Of a stretch of DNA of 54,121 bases, positions 13,222 to 22,477 are shown piece after piece. Position numbers and translations under genes: made by a program. The DNA is from a virus: the IMG/VR virus record IMGVR_UViG_3300042540_000560, positions 1 to 54,121 of that record. One strand, given 5' to 3'. Each line of letters opens with the position of its first letter. Positions within the stretch are counted from its first letter, which is position 1. Under the pieces are notes generated by a model. The model did no database searches. It worked only from the letters and a program-made list of their open reading frames with translations, and had not been told where the DNA came from.

Positions 13222-15307
13222 GAGTATGTTCCAAACAATCTAGGAGTTCTTCGGATAATGAGTAAGTGTAAGAGTCTCTACCACGACCACCTACACTGTT
13301 AGGTTCTTTGTCCTGAGTGATCATCCCAAGTTGTTCAAGATCGGTAAGGATTTGATGAACTCGGGTTGATGGAATCTTGAGGTTACTGACTAGAGACTTA
13401 CGAGTTGAAATTTTGTGTTTACGGATGTAGTCGATTACTTCAAAGTTTAGTCCTGGACATGAATCGAATCCTACCTTACGTACTATGTCGTAAGTAGACT
13501 CCGATACCGTGGTTTCGTTACGAACAAAGGCTAAACAAGTGATTAAGTTTTTGAATTGGAGGGACAGTCTAGTAGCAATTGCTGATACTGGTCTGTAGAT
13601 CATACCTTCATTACGATCTTTCTCTACCTTGGTTTGCAATCGAGCTACAAGTTTAGCAAGTGACTGGACTTTGCGTTTGATTGTTTCTGGAATAATTGCA
13701 GTTTTAGTGGTGTCGAATGATTCGTGAAGATGCTTATAATAACCAAGTATGGTGTTGGTTAGTTTGGTTTTGTTTTCCTTCTTATTGTCCATGTTCTCCC
13801 AAGCTTGATTCATATGTTCGTCTTCATCGAAGTTGGAACCCAAGAAGTCTATTTTGAGGAAACGTTCTCCCTTGGAAGCATCATTATGTTTGTGGATGAT
13901 TGGGGTAACACCTGCAATGATGTTGAATTTGAAGTCAGTTGCTTCAAAGACCTTCCCGTTCCCATACTGGACTTTAATGTATCCATCATAGGCATCTCGG
14001 AGTAAGTCCCATAGTTGTTGCTGGACTCCATCTGGCATTCCTAGAAGGACAGTCATGTCCTTAATAAAGAATGTCTTCTCATTGAGTTTATGGAGGGAGG
14101 ATGCATCTGATCCATCTGGGTTACGCCAACCGGATACCAATGATGTTGCTGTCAGTTTGGAAGAGTAGTCGAAGTATTGGTTTTGACCACCGAATGCTTC
14201 GATAACTGTACTCTTACCGCAAGATGCTGGACCTACTACGAATAGCCATAAGGGTTCTCCTGGCATACGTACCGATAGGCATGTTGCAAGCATAACGTCT
14301 ATCGTTTGAATGATAGAACGATTGGTGTAAAGGCTTTCCTTAACCCTTTTCTGGAAGGAGGAATAAGAAGTAACAGGGGTGATCGCATCTACGTCTGTAG
14401 AGAATGATCGTCGTACTTCATCTCCTTCTTCAAGAACTACGTCATCCACTTGGTCATCAGAGGATGATGCTGCCATATCTAGGAGTGCAGCTAGAACGTC
14501 TGTCTTAGTTTTGGCTAAGGTCCATACGTCCCTAACGTCTTTAGGTGTGGTCTTGGACTTCAGTTTGAGTTTAGCTAGAAGTGGAGATTCCCAGTTAGCA
14601 ATACTGTAGCGAAGTCCTTTACCTCGTTTGTGAATGAGGGCAATACCATCTTGTCCACCTTTGTCGTTGTCGTAGTAGAGGGTTACGTATTTGCCCTTGA
14701 ACTTGAGGTTCCATTCTTCTTTCCACGAAGTAGCTCCTGGGAGTGCCAATATGGTAGGAGATTCCTTACGCATTGCTCTAAACGCTGCGTAGAATGCAAG
14801 AGCGTCCCATTCTCCTTCGGTGATGATGATGTCTTGGTCAAACTGTTTGGTGTTGTGTACTTTATACAACTGTAAATCCAGACCTGGGGACTTAAAGATT
14901 CTAAATCGATTCTTGGGATTAAAGCTTGTAGGATCGAACGCCCCCAAGTTAAGCAATCCATTAGTTCCGTAATAGGGAACATACCATCGTTCTGTAAGTG
15001 GATGTCGATACCAATTAGCAATGGAGAAAACTTCTGAGGGAATACCTCTCTCTGTTTCAAGAAATTTGTAATGTTCATCTGTAGTGAATGGTTTGAGATG
15101 GGAATGGAACTCAGTGATGAAAGAGTAATAGTTACCGGATCTATTACATTTTTTACATTGAAAGAGACCGTTGGTTGTGTTGAAGAAGAAGTGGTTTGGT
15201 TTTTTGCAATCTTGAAATGGGCAATCTGCGACATAGTTATCTTTTACTTCCTTGTTTGGGGTAACTGCGAAAAACTTATAGAAGGATGCTGGGTCTTGGC
15301 TACTCAT
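13139..15307 (-). CDS. Primase-helicase (zinc finger, TOPRIM, AAA+ helicase)
   Basis: 722 residues. N-terminal CHC2-like zinc finger: 'CPFQDC' and 'CKKC' (about 29-55). A TOPRIM domain follows: 'IIITEGEWDALAFY' (about 160) and 'YYDNDKGGQDG' (about 212). The helicase has Walker A 'GPASCGKST' (about 362) and a B-site strand 'TFFIKDM', as in D5/SF3-related phage helicases. A C-terminal winged-helix segment 'STRVHQILTDLEQLGMI' (about 650) and a basic tail complete it. It should unwind DNA and lay down primers for the polymerase encoded just downstream in this operon. Confidence 0.9.
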   Translation of the reverse strand: MSSQDPASFYKFFAVTPNKEVKDNYVADCPFQDCKKPNHFFFNTTNGLFQCKKCNRSGNYYSFITEFHSHLKPFTTDEHYKFLETERGIPSEVFSIANWYRHPLTERWYVPYYGTNGLLNLGAFDPTSFNPKNRFRIFKSPGLDLQLYKVHNTKQFDQDIIITEGEWDALAFYAAFRAMRKESPTILALPGATSWKEEWNLKFKGKYVTLYYDNDKGGQDGIALIHKRGKGLRYSIANWESPLLAKLKLKSKTTPKDVRDVWTLAKTKTDVLAALLDMAASSSDDQVDDVVLEEGDEVRRSFSTDVDAITPVTSYSSFQKRVKESLYTNRSIIQTIDVMLATCLSVRMPGEPLWLFVVGPASCGKSTVIEAFGGQNQYFDYSSKLTATSLVSGWRNPDGSDASSLHKLNEKTFFIKDMTVLLGMPDGVQQQLWDLLRDAYDGYIKVQYGNGKVFEATDFKFNIIAGVTPIIHKHNDASKGERFLKIDFLGSNFDEDEHMNQAWENMDNKKENKTKLTNTILGYYKHLHESFDTTKTAIIPETIKRKVQSLAKLVARLQTKVEKDRNEGMIYRPVSAIATRLSLQFKNLITCLAFVRNETTVSESTYDIVRKVGFDSCPGLNFEVIDYIRKHKISTRKSLVSNLKIPSTRVHQILTDLEQLGMITQDKEPNSVGGRGRDSYTYSLSEELLDCLEHTHDKTNNKVGKRSTTKPRSNNKRTPSKA

Positions 15308-15599
15308 TTGGTTTCCGTATTAGTTCTTTTGGGAGTTGAGAGAGAGCTACTTTAACAATGTCTTCTGCGGTATGGAATAGCTCACCGGGTTGTAACGAAA
15401 CTAACGATTCAAAGGAGATTGGAAGATCGTATGTGAACTTCTTCTCACCTTTCTTTCGGACAGTCCATCGTATGGTGAAGTCTGTCCTGGCAATGGATAC
15501 CGATAGGTATCCAAAGTTTAAGTCACGATGTAGTATTCTTAGCATTCGACTTAGATTGTCGAACACTACTTTGTAGTAGTCTGGACTGTGGTTTTGCAT
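15300..15599 (-). CDS. Hypothetical protein between polymerase and primase
   Basis: 99 residues from ATG at 15599 (SD GGAAA). It overlaps the polymerase 3' end by 77 nt and the primase start by 8 nt, so it is translationally linked to both. It has a helical N-terminus and beta-like middle (YLSVSIARTDFTIRWTV). No family recognised; position suggests a replication accessory role. Confidence 0.6.
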   Translation of the reverse strand: MQNHSPDYYKVVFDNLSRMLRILHRDLNFGYLSVSIARTDFTIRWTVRKKGEKKFTYDLPISFESLVSLQPGELFHTAEDIVKVALSQLPKELIRKPNE

Positions 15600-17541
15600 T
15601 TAGTTTCCATTCGGATAGTTTTATAGATTCGGCCCAATTGTCTTCGATGATTTCAGGTTTACAGATACATGGAACTCCAAAGATGTTTCCAGATTCTTCC
15701 ATAAGTAAGGCTAACTTGTTTAAGATGTTAGTTTGCTTTTGCTGCGAATACTTTCTCTGGAGGGAGAAAAGTAATTCATCGTGGACTTGGAGGATGATTT
15801 TGGTTTCTTGTCCGTCTAGTGACGTTAGGTAGTGATCGCACTTGGTTAGTGCGGTTTTTACTATGTCTCCTTCGGTTCCTTGGACGATGTAGTTGACTCC
15901 AGCGTATGCTTTGTTCTTTGGGACGATGAGTCGATACCCTGAGGCTGTTGTGACATAACCGTGTCGTTTAACAAATGAGACAGTTCTGGCAATCGATTCC
16001 GCAACGTTTGGAAATAACTTGAGTACTCTGCTATGAGTTCCTGGGACTCCACACATGAAGTCGATTTTGGTGGGACCTGCTCCGAAGATGATTCCGAAGT
16101 TGACATACTTTGCTACCTTCCTTTGTGCTTTAGTTGGTTCTTCTACGTCGAATATGGATCGAGCTACAAAAGTGTGGAAGTCGAATCCATCTTCAAATGC
16201 TTTTATGAGGGAGGATTCTTTCGACCAGTAGGCGAATATCCTAAGTTGAAGTTGGTCATAGTCGATGCTAGCCCATATACGATCTGACTGTGGACCAAAG
16301 ACTCTACGAATAGAGTATACGGTGATAGGATTTCCATTCTCATCGAAGTGTTCTTTACCTTTACCAATGTTCTGTCCATTTGGGGTTGATGAAGATAAGC
16401 GTGTTGTAGATGTTCCGCATTGGTGAAATGATGGGTGTAGGATTCCATTGAGTTGAAACCTTTTGTAGGATTGCATGTAGGTGACTGCTGAGTTCACCTC
16501 TCTGTATTGGAGTAAGGTATCTATAAAGCGTAATGCTTTCTTGGACTTGTGTTGATACTTGAGTTCTGGAAGTGCTGATTTGTCTGTGGATGGATTGCCT
16601 TTAATGGTGGTTCTGGATATATCAAATTCAAAGTAGTCGTAGATGACTGACTTGAGTTGTAGGTGACTGTTAGGGTTAAAGGATTCGTTACCTACTAACT
16701 GTTGCATAGTTGCAATGAGAGACTGTCGTAGGTTCTTGGATTCCTCTAGCTCTTGGTTGAATTTGGTTCGATGGAGATTGATACCATTACGTGCCATTCG
16801 GTAGATTGGCATGATAACGTCTCTTTGGATTTGATAAGGCTTTAAGAGTTCTGTATTGGATGCGAACGTCTGCTCTTGGCATATGAATAGTGCTGCGGTA
16901 CGAACTGCATCCTTGATAGCGTACTTAGAGCAAATAGAACGATAGGGATGGCTAGAAGGATAGTTGTAGTAGTCTGCGATAGCTCTAGCTAACCAGAAAT
17001 CGCATTTGTGGAATTTGTCTTTCTGACCTGCTAGATGTTCATGTCCTTCTTCTGCGATAGCCCAACCAAGCTTCTTTCCTTCATGACGTAGGGACTTGAT
17101 ACAGATATCTAGTTCTTTCTCGTCATCGTCTAACATTTCACAATGTAAGAGGGCTTGTTCTTTGAGACCTTTAGGTGCCTTGCTATCGATGAGGTGAGTT
17201 CGGATAAGAGTATCATGAAAGTCTTTAGTACTTTCGATGATTGTGGGCAATGCTGCCCATTTCCTGGAGGGAAGAAGAGAAAGCATAAAGAGATCGTATG
17301 CCATGTTGTGGAATACGATGCAATCGAAACTAAGGATGTAGTTGTAGATTTGTTGAAGGGTACGAGTGGACCATTGAGGGATGCGAGAGTGTGGGTTGAC
17401 GGGTGCTTCCCAATAGTTGGTGTGACCTAAGTTGTCGCAAGTAGAGATTGCAAAAGAACGACAACCGTGATGACCAAAGAGTCCGGTACCTTCTGTATCA
17501 ACTGCAATAAAGGTTTCAATTGGTTTGTGAGTTAGTTTCAT
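15523..17541 (-). CDS. Family A DNA polymerase with 3'-5' exonuclease
   Basis: 672 residues from ATG at 17541 (MKLTHKPIETF, SD GGAT); the frame is open to 17580. Exonuclease motifs: 'AVDTEGTG' (Exo I) and 'HNMAYDLFML' (Exo II). Polymerase motifs: 'TTRLSSSTPNGQNI', motif A 'SIDYDQLQLRIFAYW', motif B 'RKVAKYVNFGIIFGAG' and motif C 'LQVHDELLF'. There is no 5'-3' exonuclease domain, the usual arrangement for phage replicative Pol A. About 50 residues follow the conserved end. The next genes downstream are the 99-residue protein and the primase-helicase. Confidence 0.97.
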   Translation of the reverse strand: MKLTHKPIETFIAVDTEGTGLFGHHGCRSFAISTCDNLGHTNYWEAPVNPHSRIPQWSTRTLQQIYNYILSFDCIVFHNMAYDLFMLSLLPSRKWAALPTIIESTKDFHDTLIRTHLIDSKAPKGLKEQALLHCEMLDDDEKELDICIKSLRHEGKKLGWAIAEEGHEHLAGQKDKFHKCDFWLARAIADYYNYPSSHPYRSICSKYAIKDAVRTAALFICQEQTFASNTELLKPYQIQRDVIMPIYRMARNGINLHRTKFNQELEESKNLRQSLIATMQQLVGNESFNPNSHLQLKSVIYDYFEFDISRTTIKGNPSTDKSALPELKYQHKSKKALRFIDTLLQYREVNSAVTYMQSYKRFQLNGILHPSFHQCGTSTTRLSSSTPNGQNIGKGKEHFDENGNPITVYSIRRVFGPQSDRIWASIDYDQLQLRIFAYWSKESSLIKAFEDGFDFHTFVARSIFDVEEPTKAQRKVAKYVNFGIIFGAGPTKIDFMCGVPGTHSRVLKLFPNVAESIARTVSFVKRHGYVTTASGYRLIVPKNKAYAGVNYIVQGTEGDIVKTALTKCDHYLTSLDGQETKIILQVHDELLFSLQRKYSQQKQTNILNKLALLMEESGNIFGVPCICKPEIIEDNWAESIKLSEWKLNAKPQSRLLQSSVRQSKSNAKNTTS

Positions 17542-17565
17542 AATCAATCCGTTAATGGAAGAGAG

Positions 17566-17608
17566 TAAAAAAGCCCCCACTTAGGAAGTCTAAAACTAAG
17601 TGGGGGCT
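17566..17608 (-). terminator. Rho-independent terminator upstream of polymerase
   Basis: AGCCCCCACTTAG (17572-17584) pairs with CTAAGTGGGGGCT (17596-17608), 13 bp, then six T on the minus strand. It sits between the SSB-like and polymerase genes and should lower polymerase expression relative to SSB. A smaller GCCTGA/TCAGGC hairpin lies just before it (about 17614-17631). Confidence 0.9.
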
Positions 17609-17675
17609 AGTGTGCCTGAACTCTCTCAGGCCGATTCAGCAATAGTAATCACTGATTGTGAAGTTGTAGTAGATG

Positions 17676-18500
17676 TTACTCTACTTCTTGAACTTCGTCA
17701 ACTTTAACCGAGATGGACTCACCTTTGGAGTTCTTGGACTTGAAGGTCTTGGTCTTCGCGTTGTAACTGAGAAGAGTTACTGAAGATGCTTTACGCATTC
17801 CAGTAGTCTTGACGGTTGCCTTGAGACCTACCCATGTGTTTGGGTCCTCTTCGTCGAAATCTGAATCACTGTCTTCATCAGATTCCTCCTCATCGTCCTC
17901 ATCTGCTCCATTGTCATCGTCGTCTGATTCTTCATCTGAACCTTCTTCTTCATCCGATTCATCAGATTCTTCTTCATCTTCATCCGATTCCTCGACATCT
18001 TCTTCGTCGATTGGACGGTTGACTCGAACATCGAGTCCTTCGTCTGACCATCGGGTGATGGTAATGGATGCTGTAGGTTTGTCTGCTCGGATTGCATTCA
18101 TAATCTCCTTGATGGAAGATTCGCTAAGGTTGTTGGTATCATAACCAAGGTTCTGAAGGGTAAACGCTAGGTCCTTGAATGCTTGTTCTTCGGTACGTTC
18201 TCCTTGTGCTGCCAAAGAGATATACTTACCTGGGGTTTGACCCTTGCCGATAGAACCAATACAAACAAAGTTGAAAGCTACGTAAGGGTTTCCATTCTTG
18301 TCGGTACCACCACGAACGTTGGTGCAACGTGCATTGGTAACTACCTTACCGTTGATCTTGAGTTTGAACTCTTCAATAATTTCTTTGTTGGTTGTGTATC
18401 CGGTTGGTGCCTTCTCGGAACCTACCTTCTTGAGGAGGGAACCTTTCTTCTTGAGTGCTGCGAACAGGTTAGCTTCTGGGTTGCTGTTTGGAGGTGCCAT
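17676..18500 (-). CDS. Acidic SSB-like protein
   Basis: 274 residues. Residues 40-150 look like a beta-rich OB-type domain ('KLKINGKVVTNARCTNV', 'PYVAFNFVCIGSIG', 'ASITITRW'). Residues 165-222 are almost entirely Asp/Glu/Ser, then a small C-terminal beta domain (SVTLLSYNAKTKTF) follows. An acidic segment is typical of SSB-type proteins that recruit partners. Position between a Sak4-like ATPase and the polymerase supports a ssDNA-binding role. It starts directly after element d. Confidence 0.7.
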   Translation of the reverse strand: MAPPNSNPEANLFAALKKKGSLLKKVGSEKAPTGYTTNKEIIEEFKLKINGKVVTNARCTNVRGGTDKNGNPYVAFNFVCIGSIGKGQTPGKYISLAAQGERTEEQAFKDLAFTLQNLGYDTNNLSESSIKEIMNAIRADKPTASITITRWSDEGLDVRVNRPIDEEDVEESDEDEEESDESDEEEGSDEESDDDDNGADEDDEEESDEDSDSDFDEEDPNTWVGLKATVKTTGMRKASSVTLLSYNAKTKTFKSKNSKGESISVKVDEVQEVE

Positions 18501-18515
18501 TGTGGACTATATACC

Positions 18516-18537
18516 TTTGCAATGTGGAATTTATTAC
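18516..18537 (-). promoter_or_regulatory. Start-associated element, copy d
   Basis: Minus strand GTAATAAATTCCACATTGCA abuts the stop of the 18534 gene; AAAGGTATATAG and the SSB-like ATG follow within about 17 nt. Confidence 0.7.
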
Positions 18538-19403
18538 TCTTCGACTTCGTTGGAATCTACGATGATTCCAGACTTGATTTTGTTTTCCCATGCTCGGGCT
18601 AGAGTTTCGTAGCCTTTGCTTGGATCATCTGGCAAACTGAATGCATTGAGTGGTTGACCTTTGAGATTGCAGAATCGGTTTCTAACTCCGCACTTAGTCC
18701 AAATGGTGTCCCATCTACAATGGATTGCTCTGGTTTTGTTGTGGTATCCTAAGAAGAATGCAAAGTCCATTGCCTTCTTTAGATACTCAAATACTGCTGC
18801 GGTACAAGCTGGACTGTACATGGATTCAGTTGTACCAGTGTTTAGTTCTCCTTCTCGTTCTTTGGTGTGTGATGTAAAGATAACTCCAAGTCTTGAATTA
18901 AACTTTAGATTGTTGAGGACTCGTTCAAACTCTCTGTTGATCTCTCCTCGACTAGCACCATAGTCTTTCTTCGGTACCGATTCCATTCCATTCTGGAGGA
19001 GATAATCATTCTCACATGCTTTGTAAGCTTCATTGATGTTATCGATTCCAATGACCTTAACTGTGTCATCGTCTTCTACTTGCTCTAAGAGTGTTGTGAA
19101 TTTTTTCCAACCGTTTTCTGAACCACGTTCCATCTCAGCTACAGTTGAGACTTTGAAGTCAATCTGTCTTGCTTTGATGTTTCGTCTTGCTGGTTCAAAT
19201 TGGAAGATAACTGAACCTGGGATGGAAGCAACTAGTGAGGATTTACCTACACCTGCTGTTCCGTGAATAAGAGTGTAATAATCGAAGAAATTGTTTGAAG
19301 GTTCGTTGAACTCATCTGGGCCTGGGATTCGCCATTCACTACCGGACGATTTTGCTACCTTCTTTGTAGCGGTCGGATTAACTTTCTTGACTTTGCTTAC
19401 CAT
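18534..19403 (-). CDS. Sak4-like RecA-type ATPase (recombinase)
   Basis: 289 residues. Walker A 'IHGTAGVGKSSLVASIPG' (about 46-63), Walker B-like 'VKVIGIDNINEAY' (about 122), and a later strand 'LGVIFTSHTKERE'. This is the AAA_24/Sak4 architecture: phage RecA-like proteins that promote single-strand annealing together with their SSB. The SSB-like gene is immediately downstream and a RecB-like nuclease immediately upstream, a typical recombination module. SD AGGAG before ATG at 19403. Confidence 0.85.
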   Translation of the reverse strand: MVSKVKKVNPTATKKVAKSSGSEWRIPGPDEFNEPSNNFFDYYTLIHGTAGVGKSSLVASIPGSVIFQFEPARRNIKARQIDFKVSTVAEMERGSENGWKKFTTLLEQVEDDDTVKVIGIDNINEAYKACENDYLLQNGMESVPKKDYGASRGEINREFERVLNNLKFNSRLGVIFTSHTKEREGELNTGTTESMYSPACTAAVFEYLKKAMDFAFFLGYHNKTRAIHCRWDTIWTKCGVRNRFCNLKGQPLNAFSLPDDPSKGYETLARAWENKIKSGIIVDSNEVEE

Positions 19404-19489
19404 AGACTTCTTTCTCCTTTGGTTGAGGGAGTAGAAGTCTATACGGTGGAAATTGTCGTGTCAACTAGAGATGGAAAATTTTCATGGAA

Positions 19490-20506
19490 TTATTTAGCAG
19501 TTAATTTCTTAACTGTCCCTTGTTCTCCGTCTAGCTCGGGGAAGCACGTTGTAACCCTTTCTAATCCTAGCTCTGATCCCGTAGTTACGTAGTCGAAGTA
19601 GTCGCCTACGCCGATAGTCATTGGATCGAAGATGCCGAACGGTGTTTGGTAGTGGTGAGGATTTACTTTTCCCTGCTCGTCCACCCAGGGATTGAACGGG
19701 TCCGATTTAATGGACTCCCACCATACAACTACGTTCTCTAGGAGAGGGACTAGGGTTTGGTTAAAGAATTTAGTAATGTCGCTAGAAGCTAGTTCTACCT
19801 CGTATCGTTTGAAATAGTGAGATGGATCGCTCGCTATATGATCGTTCAAACGAGCGTAGAACTGAGTTTCACTTTCTTTAGCTCCTTGTTTGAGTCCTGG
19901 TCTACGAATGACATTGTAAAGGACTCCACCGATCTTATGACCTTTGTAGTCATGAGTCATGGAGTAGACGTAGAGCATTGTCTGTAAGTCATATGGAAGC
20001 GTTTGAAGAATTTTAGCTTCATCAATTGTTGTCTTGGTTTTGTTTTCTTGTAACCATATGGTGTTACCTACTTTATAGACTTCATCTCTACGTCCTCTTA
20101 GTCGAAATACTTTACCAGTTGTGATGGACTTGTAAGGTACATCGAAGACTTCTTCTTGGCCGATGTAGATGTGACGATCTTTTTCGTAGTACTTGTTGTA
20201 GTGAGGTACTATGACACAAGCTTGTCGAATAAGGTCTTGGTCTACGGAGGTTTCTTTATAAAACTGGAATAAAGAAGTAGTTACTTGAGATGAGGTTTTA
20301 CCTTGGGCTGTGAACTCTAAAGCTTTGTGGAAGATGGTGCCAAATTCCATTGCTGCTTTACGTTCTGATGGTCTAAGTCCTTCTACTGTTGAGATACGAA
20401 AACGTTCTCTACAGTTACGGAATTTGCATAGGAGGGAATACGAGATACCATCTTTGTAAAGATCCCATGCTGGTTTACGTTTTGGTCCTGGGGTTTTCTT
20501 TGGCAT
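19490..20506 (-). CDS. PD-(D/E)XK nuclease, RecB/Cas4-like
   Basis: 338 residues. 'SYSLLCKFRNCRERFRIS' and 'EFGTIFHKALE' near the N-terminus are typical of the RecB-type family, and 'RGRRDEVYKVGNTIWLQENKTK' (about 139-160) supplies the D...E-x-K metal site. Probably an exonuclease working with the Sak4-like ATPase and SSB in recombination or DNA processing. No cysteine cluster for an Fe-S centre is obvious. Confidence 0.85.
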   Translation of the reverse strand: MPKKTPGPKRKPAWDLYKDGISYSLLCKFRNCRERFRISTVEGLRPSERKAAMEFGTIFHKALEFTAQGKTSSQVTTSLFQFYKETSVDQDLIRQACVIVPHYNKYYEKDRHIYIGQEEVFDVPYKSITTGKVFRLRGRRDEVYKVGNTIWLQENKTKTTIDEAKILQTLPYDLQTMLYVYSMTHDYKGHKIGGVLYNVIRRPGLKQGAKESETQFYARLNDHIASDPSHYFKRYEVELASSDITKFFNQTLVPLLENVVVWWESIKSDPFNPWVDEQGKVNPHHYQTPFGIFDPMTIGVGDYFDYVTTGSELGLERVTTCFPELDGEQGTVKKLTAK

Positions 20507-20508
20507 TA

Positions 20509-21168
20509 CTACTTTCCGTACTTGCGTATGATTTCTTGAAGTTGAAGTTTGAAACGCACTCCTACGATTGTCTGCATCCCACCACTACGAATGATTGAGT
20601 TTGGATGTGATAAGGATTCGTGTTTAATGCTTAGTTTCTTTAGAAGACGTTGAGCAATGTCACCTAGTCCGATGATACACTTAGGATTGATGGTATCGAT
20701 AAGGGTGTATAGGTTGTTGGAACAACGTAAGGTCTCTATAAGGTCTGGGGATTTAAGGTCTCCATTCTCATCGTATGGGGTACAGATTAAGCTGTTGACC
20801 GCATACCACTTTTCTGGAGGGAGGAAAGAAGAAACAATCTCTCGTAGTAGTCTTCCACCTTGGTCTGTAAAAGCTTCTCCGACCGCATCGTCAACTTCGC
20901 TCGGGAAGTCGGATACGAACAGGTAAGTGTACACCATTAAAGGCTTAATTGCAAGTAATGGTTTATTAGATTGACAGAATTTACAAGATGAACAGTTAGA
21001 GATTTCTTCTAATGGTTTACCAAGTAAGAGGGGACCAATCTTCCGAATACGTTTCGTTGTAGATACGGTACCTACCGTAGATTCCACCTGGAACTGCTTC
21101 GTTGAGTTCTTTCCACTGAGTTTTCGATGGGATACCCCACCATTGTCGTTCGTTGTTTTTTTCGGCAT
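20509..21168 (-). CDS. Uracil-DNA glycosylase-like protein, altered active site
   Basis: The fold signature is family 4/5 UDG: 'NCSSCKFCQ' as an Fe-S ligand cluster, 'YLFVSDFPSEVDDAVGEAF' in place of the usual G-E-A-P-G-x-x-E-D, 'YAVNSLICTPYD', 'CIIGLGDIAQRLL' and 'LSHPNSIIRSG' in place of the HPS loop. The catalytic loop is changed (SDFPSE), so activity on uracil is doubtful. The start is uncertain: no good SD, and the frame overlaps the upstream gene whether it begins at 21252, 21168 or a GTG at 21087. Confidence 0.75.
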   Translation of the reverse strand: MPKKTTNDNGGVSHRKLSGKNSTKQFQVESTVGTVSTTKRIRKIGPLLLGKPLEEISNCSSCKFCQSNKPLLAIKPLMVYTYLFVSDFPSEVDDAVGEAFTDQGGRLLREIVSSFLPPEKWYAVNSLICTPYDENGDLKSPDLIETLRCSNNLYTLIDTINPKCIIGLGDIAQRLLKKLSIKHESLSHPNSIIRSGGMQTIVGVRFKLQLQEIIRKYGK

Positions 21169-21694
21169 ACGCTTTGATGTCAGCAATTTCTTGAGGGTTG
21201 AAGAACCTTGGGTCTGCAATTTTGTATTGCATACAAAGTTCACGACATTCATCTACTGATAATGGAATGATCGATTTAGTTTTGTCTTTGCAGGGATAGC
21301 CTTGTCTGCAATAACGAAACGGCATTAAGAATGGTTTGGGTTGGTAATCGTAGAGTTTTGCGTTACGGCATTTAATGCGATACATGCCGATGGTGATCTT
21401 GCCAGAAGTAATACCTCCTCCTATTTGAAGTCCGGTGTAGGTATTGACTCCAATACCTTCATATTCCTTTACCCAGTTAGCTAAGATAACCCTGTCAGAT
21501 AAGATTTTACCGTAGTTGCCCATTAAGGCATTCTTCTCATTGAGTTCAAATACGAACTCAAACCATACTCCTTGAGTGAGATTAGTACTTCGACCCCCAG
21601 AACCATTTTTAGCCCTTGGTAGCTTCCTTTGAAGGATTGGCATGTCAGGGTCTAAAGCTGTTGTAAGTAGTGTTAGTACGTCTTCCCTATCCAT
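21017..21694 (-). CDS. Hypothetical protein, 225 aa
   Basis: Contains 'GVWFEFVFELNEKNALMG', 'ANWVKEYEGIGVNTYTGLQIGGG' and a Cys-containing centre 'CRQGYPCKDK...CRELC'. No family recognised. It overlaps the MazG-like gene by 8 nt at its start and the UDG-like gene by about 150 nt at its end, so the true end or the neighbour's start needs care. Confidence 0.6.
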   Translation of the reverse strand: MDREDVLTLLTTALDPDMPILQRKLPRAKNGSGGRSTNLTQGVWFEFVFELNEKNALMGNYGKILSDRVILANWVKEYEGIGVNTYTGLQIGGGITSGKITIGMYRIKCRNAKLYDYQPKPFLMPFRYCRQGYPCKDKTKSIIPLSVDECRELCMQYKIADPRFFNPQEIADIKAYAEKNNERQWWGIPSKTQWKELNEAVPGGIYGRYRIYNETYSEDWSPLTW

Positions 21695-22058
21695 TTTTGT
21701 CCCTTCTATGAGATGCTTCGTGATCTGTGTAACCTTGACGATAACGAATTAAGAGTTTGTTGAGATTGTGTTCTAGGATTTCTTCTCGGGTGAATCCTAG
21801 ATGTTGTCGAAGACCTTCTAGGTAGAACTCAATGTCTCCTAGTTCTTCTTTGACGTTTTCAATATCAAGTCGTTTGTTGTATGCATAGTTCTTCTTGATA
21901 GCGTCTAGGAGTTCTCCAGCTTCCCCTACTAATCCGAGTACAAGGTGAACTAGGTTTGCCTTTTCAATGTCAAATTGATTAAAGATGTCGATTGGTTGTT
22001 TGAGCCTAGTGAAAACTAAGTCACTATGGCTCATGTTTGATTGTTGGTCTTCTGACAT
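21687..22058 (-). CDS. MazG-like NTP pyrophosphohydrolase
   Basis: 123 residues. 'LVHLVLGLVGEAGELLDAIKK' supplies the first E-x-x-E helix and 'VKEELGDIEFYLEGL' the E-E-x-x-D helix of the all-alpha NTP-pyrophosphatase fold. Phage MazG-like enzymes hydrolyse (d)NTPs or alarmones and are thought to alter the host nucleotide pool. Single-domain length is usual for phages. Confidence 0.88.
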   Translation of the reverse strand: MSEDQQSNMSHSDLVFTRLKQPIDIFNQFDIEKANLVHLVLGLVGEAGELLDAIKKNYAYNKRLDIENVKEELGDIEFYLEGLRQHLGFTREEILEHNLNKLLIRYRQGYTDHEASHRRDKNG

Positions 22059-22059
22059 G

Positions 22060-22341
22060 CTAATTGCAGTCCCACTTTCTAAGTGACTTGTTGATTCGAC
22101 TGTTTGGGTCTTTTGCAGTCTTAGATGAGGTAAGCTTTGCTTTCATGCCTGCCATCCTACTACAGAAGGACTTCCTTCGTCCTGCTGATGCTTTGGATTT
22201 CTTAGCTTGCTCACGTGAGACTGGTGGCTTTAAGTTTGATCCAGGGTTAGCCTTTTCGTAAGACTTACGCCCTTTCTCGTTTAATCCACCAGCATCATCT
22301 TTGCCTTCTTTACGTTGCCACGCTGCTGATTTTTTTGGCAT
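22060..22341 (-). CDS. Small basic phage protein (KSAAWQRKEGK family)
   Basis: 93 residues with the highly recognisable 'KKSAAWQRKEGKDDAGGLNEKGRKSY', 'PGSNLKPPVS', 'KSFCSRMAGMK' and 'TAKDPNSRINKSLRKWDC' blocks. I recall this as a conserved uncharacterised family (DUF6321-like) in many phages, commonly near structural or packaging genes. Very basic; probably nucleic-acid bound. Confidence 0.8.
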   Translation of the reverse strand: MPKKSAAWQRKEGKDDAGGLNEKGRKSYEKANPGSNLKPPVSREQAKKSKASAGRRKSFCSRMAGMKAKLTSSKTAKDPNSRINKSLRKWDCN

Positions 22342-22463
22342 GATTTACAAGGTGCTTTCTTGGTTGAAGATTTTGACTTAGAAGATTTTTTACAGCTTCC
22401 GCTGCTATAAGGTTTTTTGCCTTTCACAGGTTCGTATCCTTTCCAACAACGATTGTTTGCCAT
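22281..22463 (-). CDS. Small Cys/Lys-rich protein (CWKGYEPV)
   Basis: 60 residues: 'NRCWKGYEPVKGKKPYSSGSCKK' then a Lys/Ser linker and 'CKSCQK', a possible zinc site. Phage genomes often carry this next to the preceding family. Its 3' end overlaps the 22060-22341 gene by about 60 nt in another frame. Confidence 0.65.
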   Translation of the reverse strand: MANNRCWKGYEPVKGKKPYSSGSCKKSSKSKSSTKKAPCKSCQKNQQRGNVKKAKMMLVD

Positions 22464-22477
22464 GAGTAAATGTTTCC

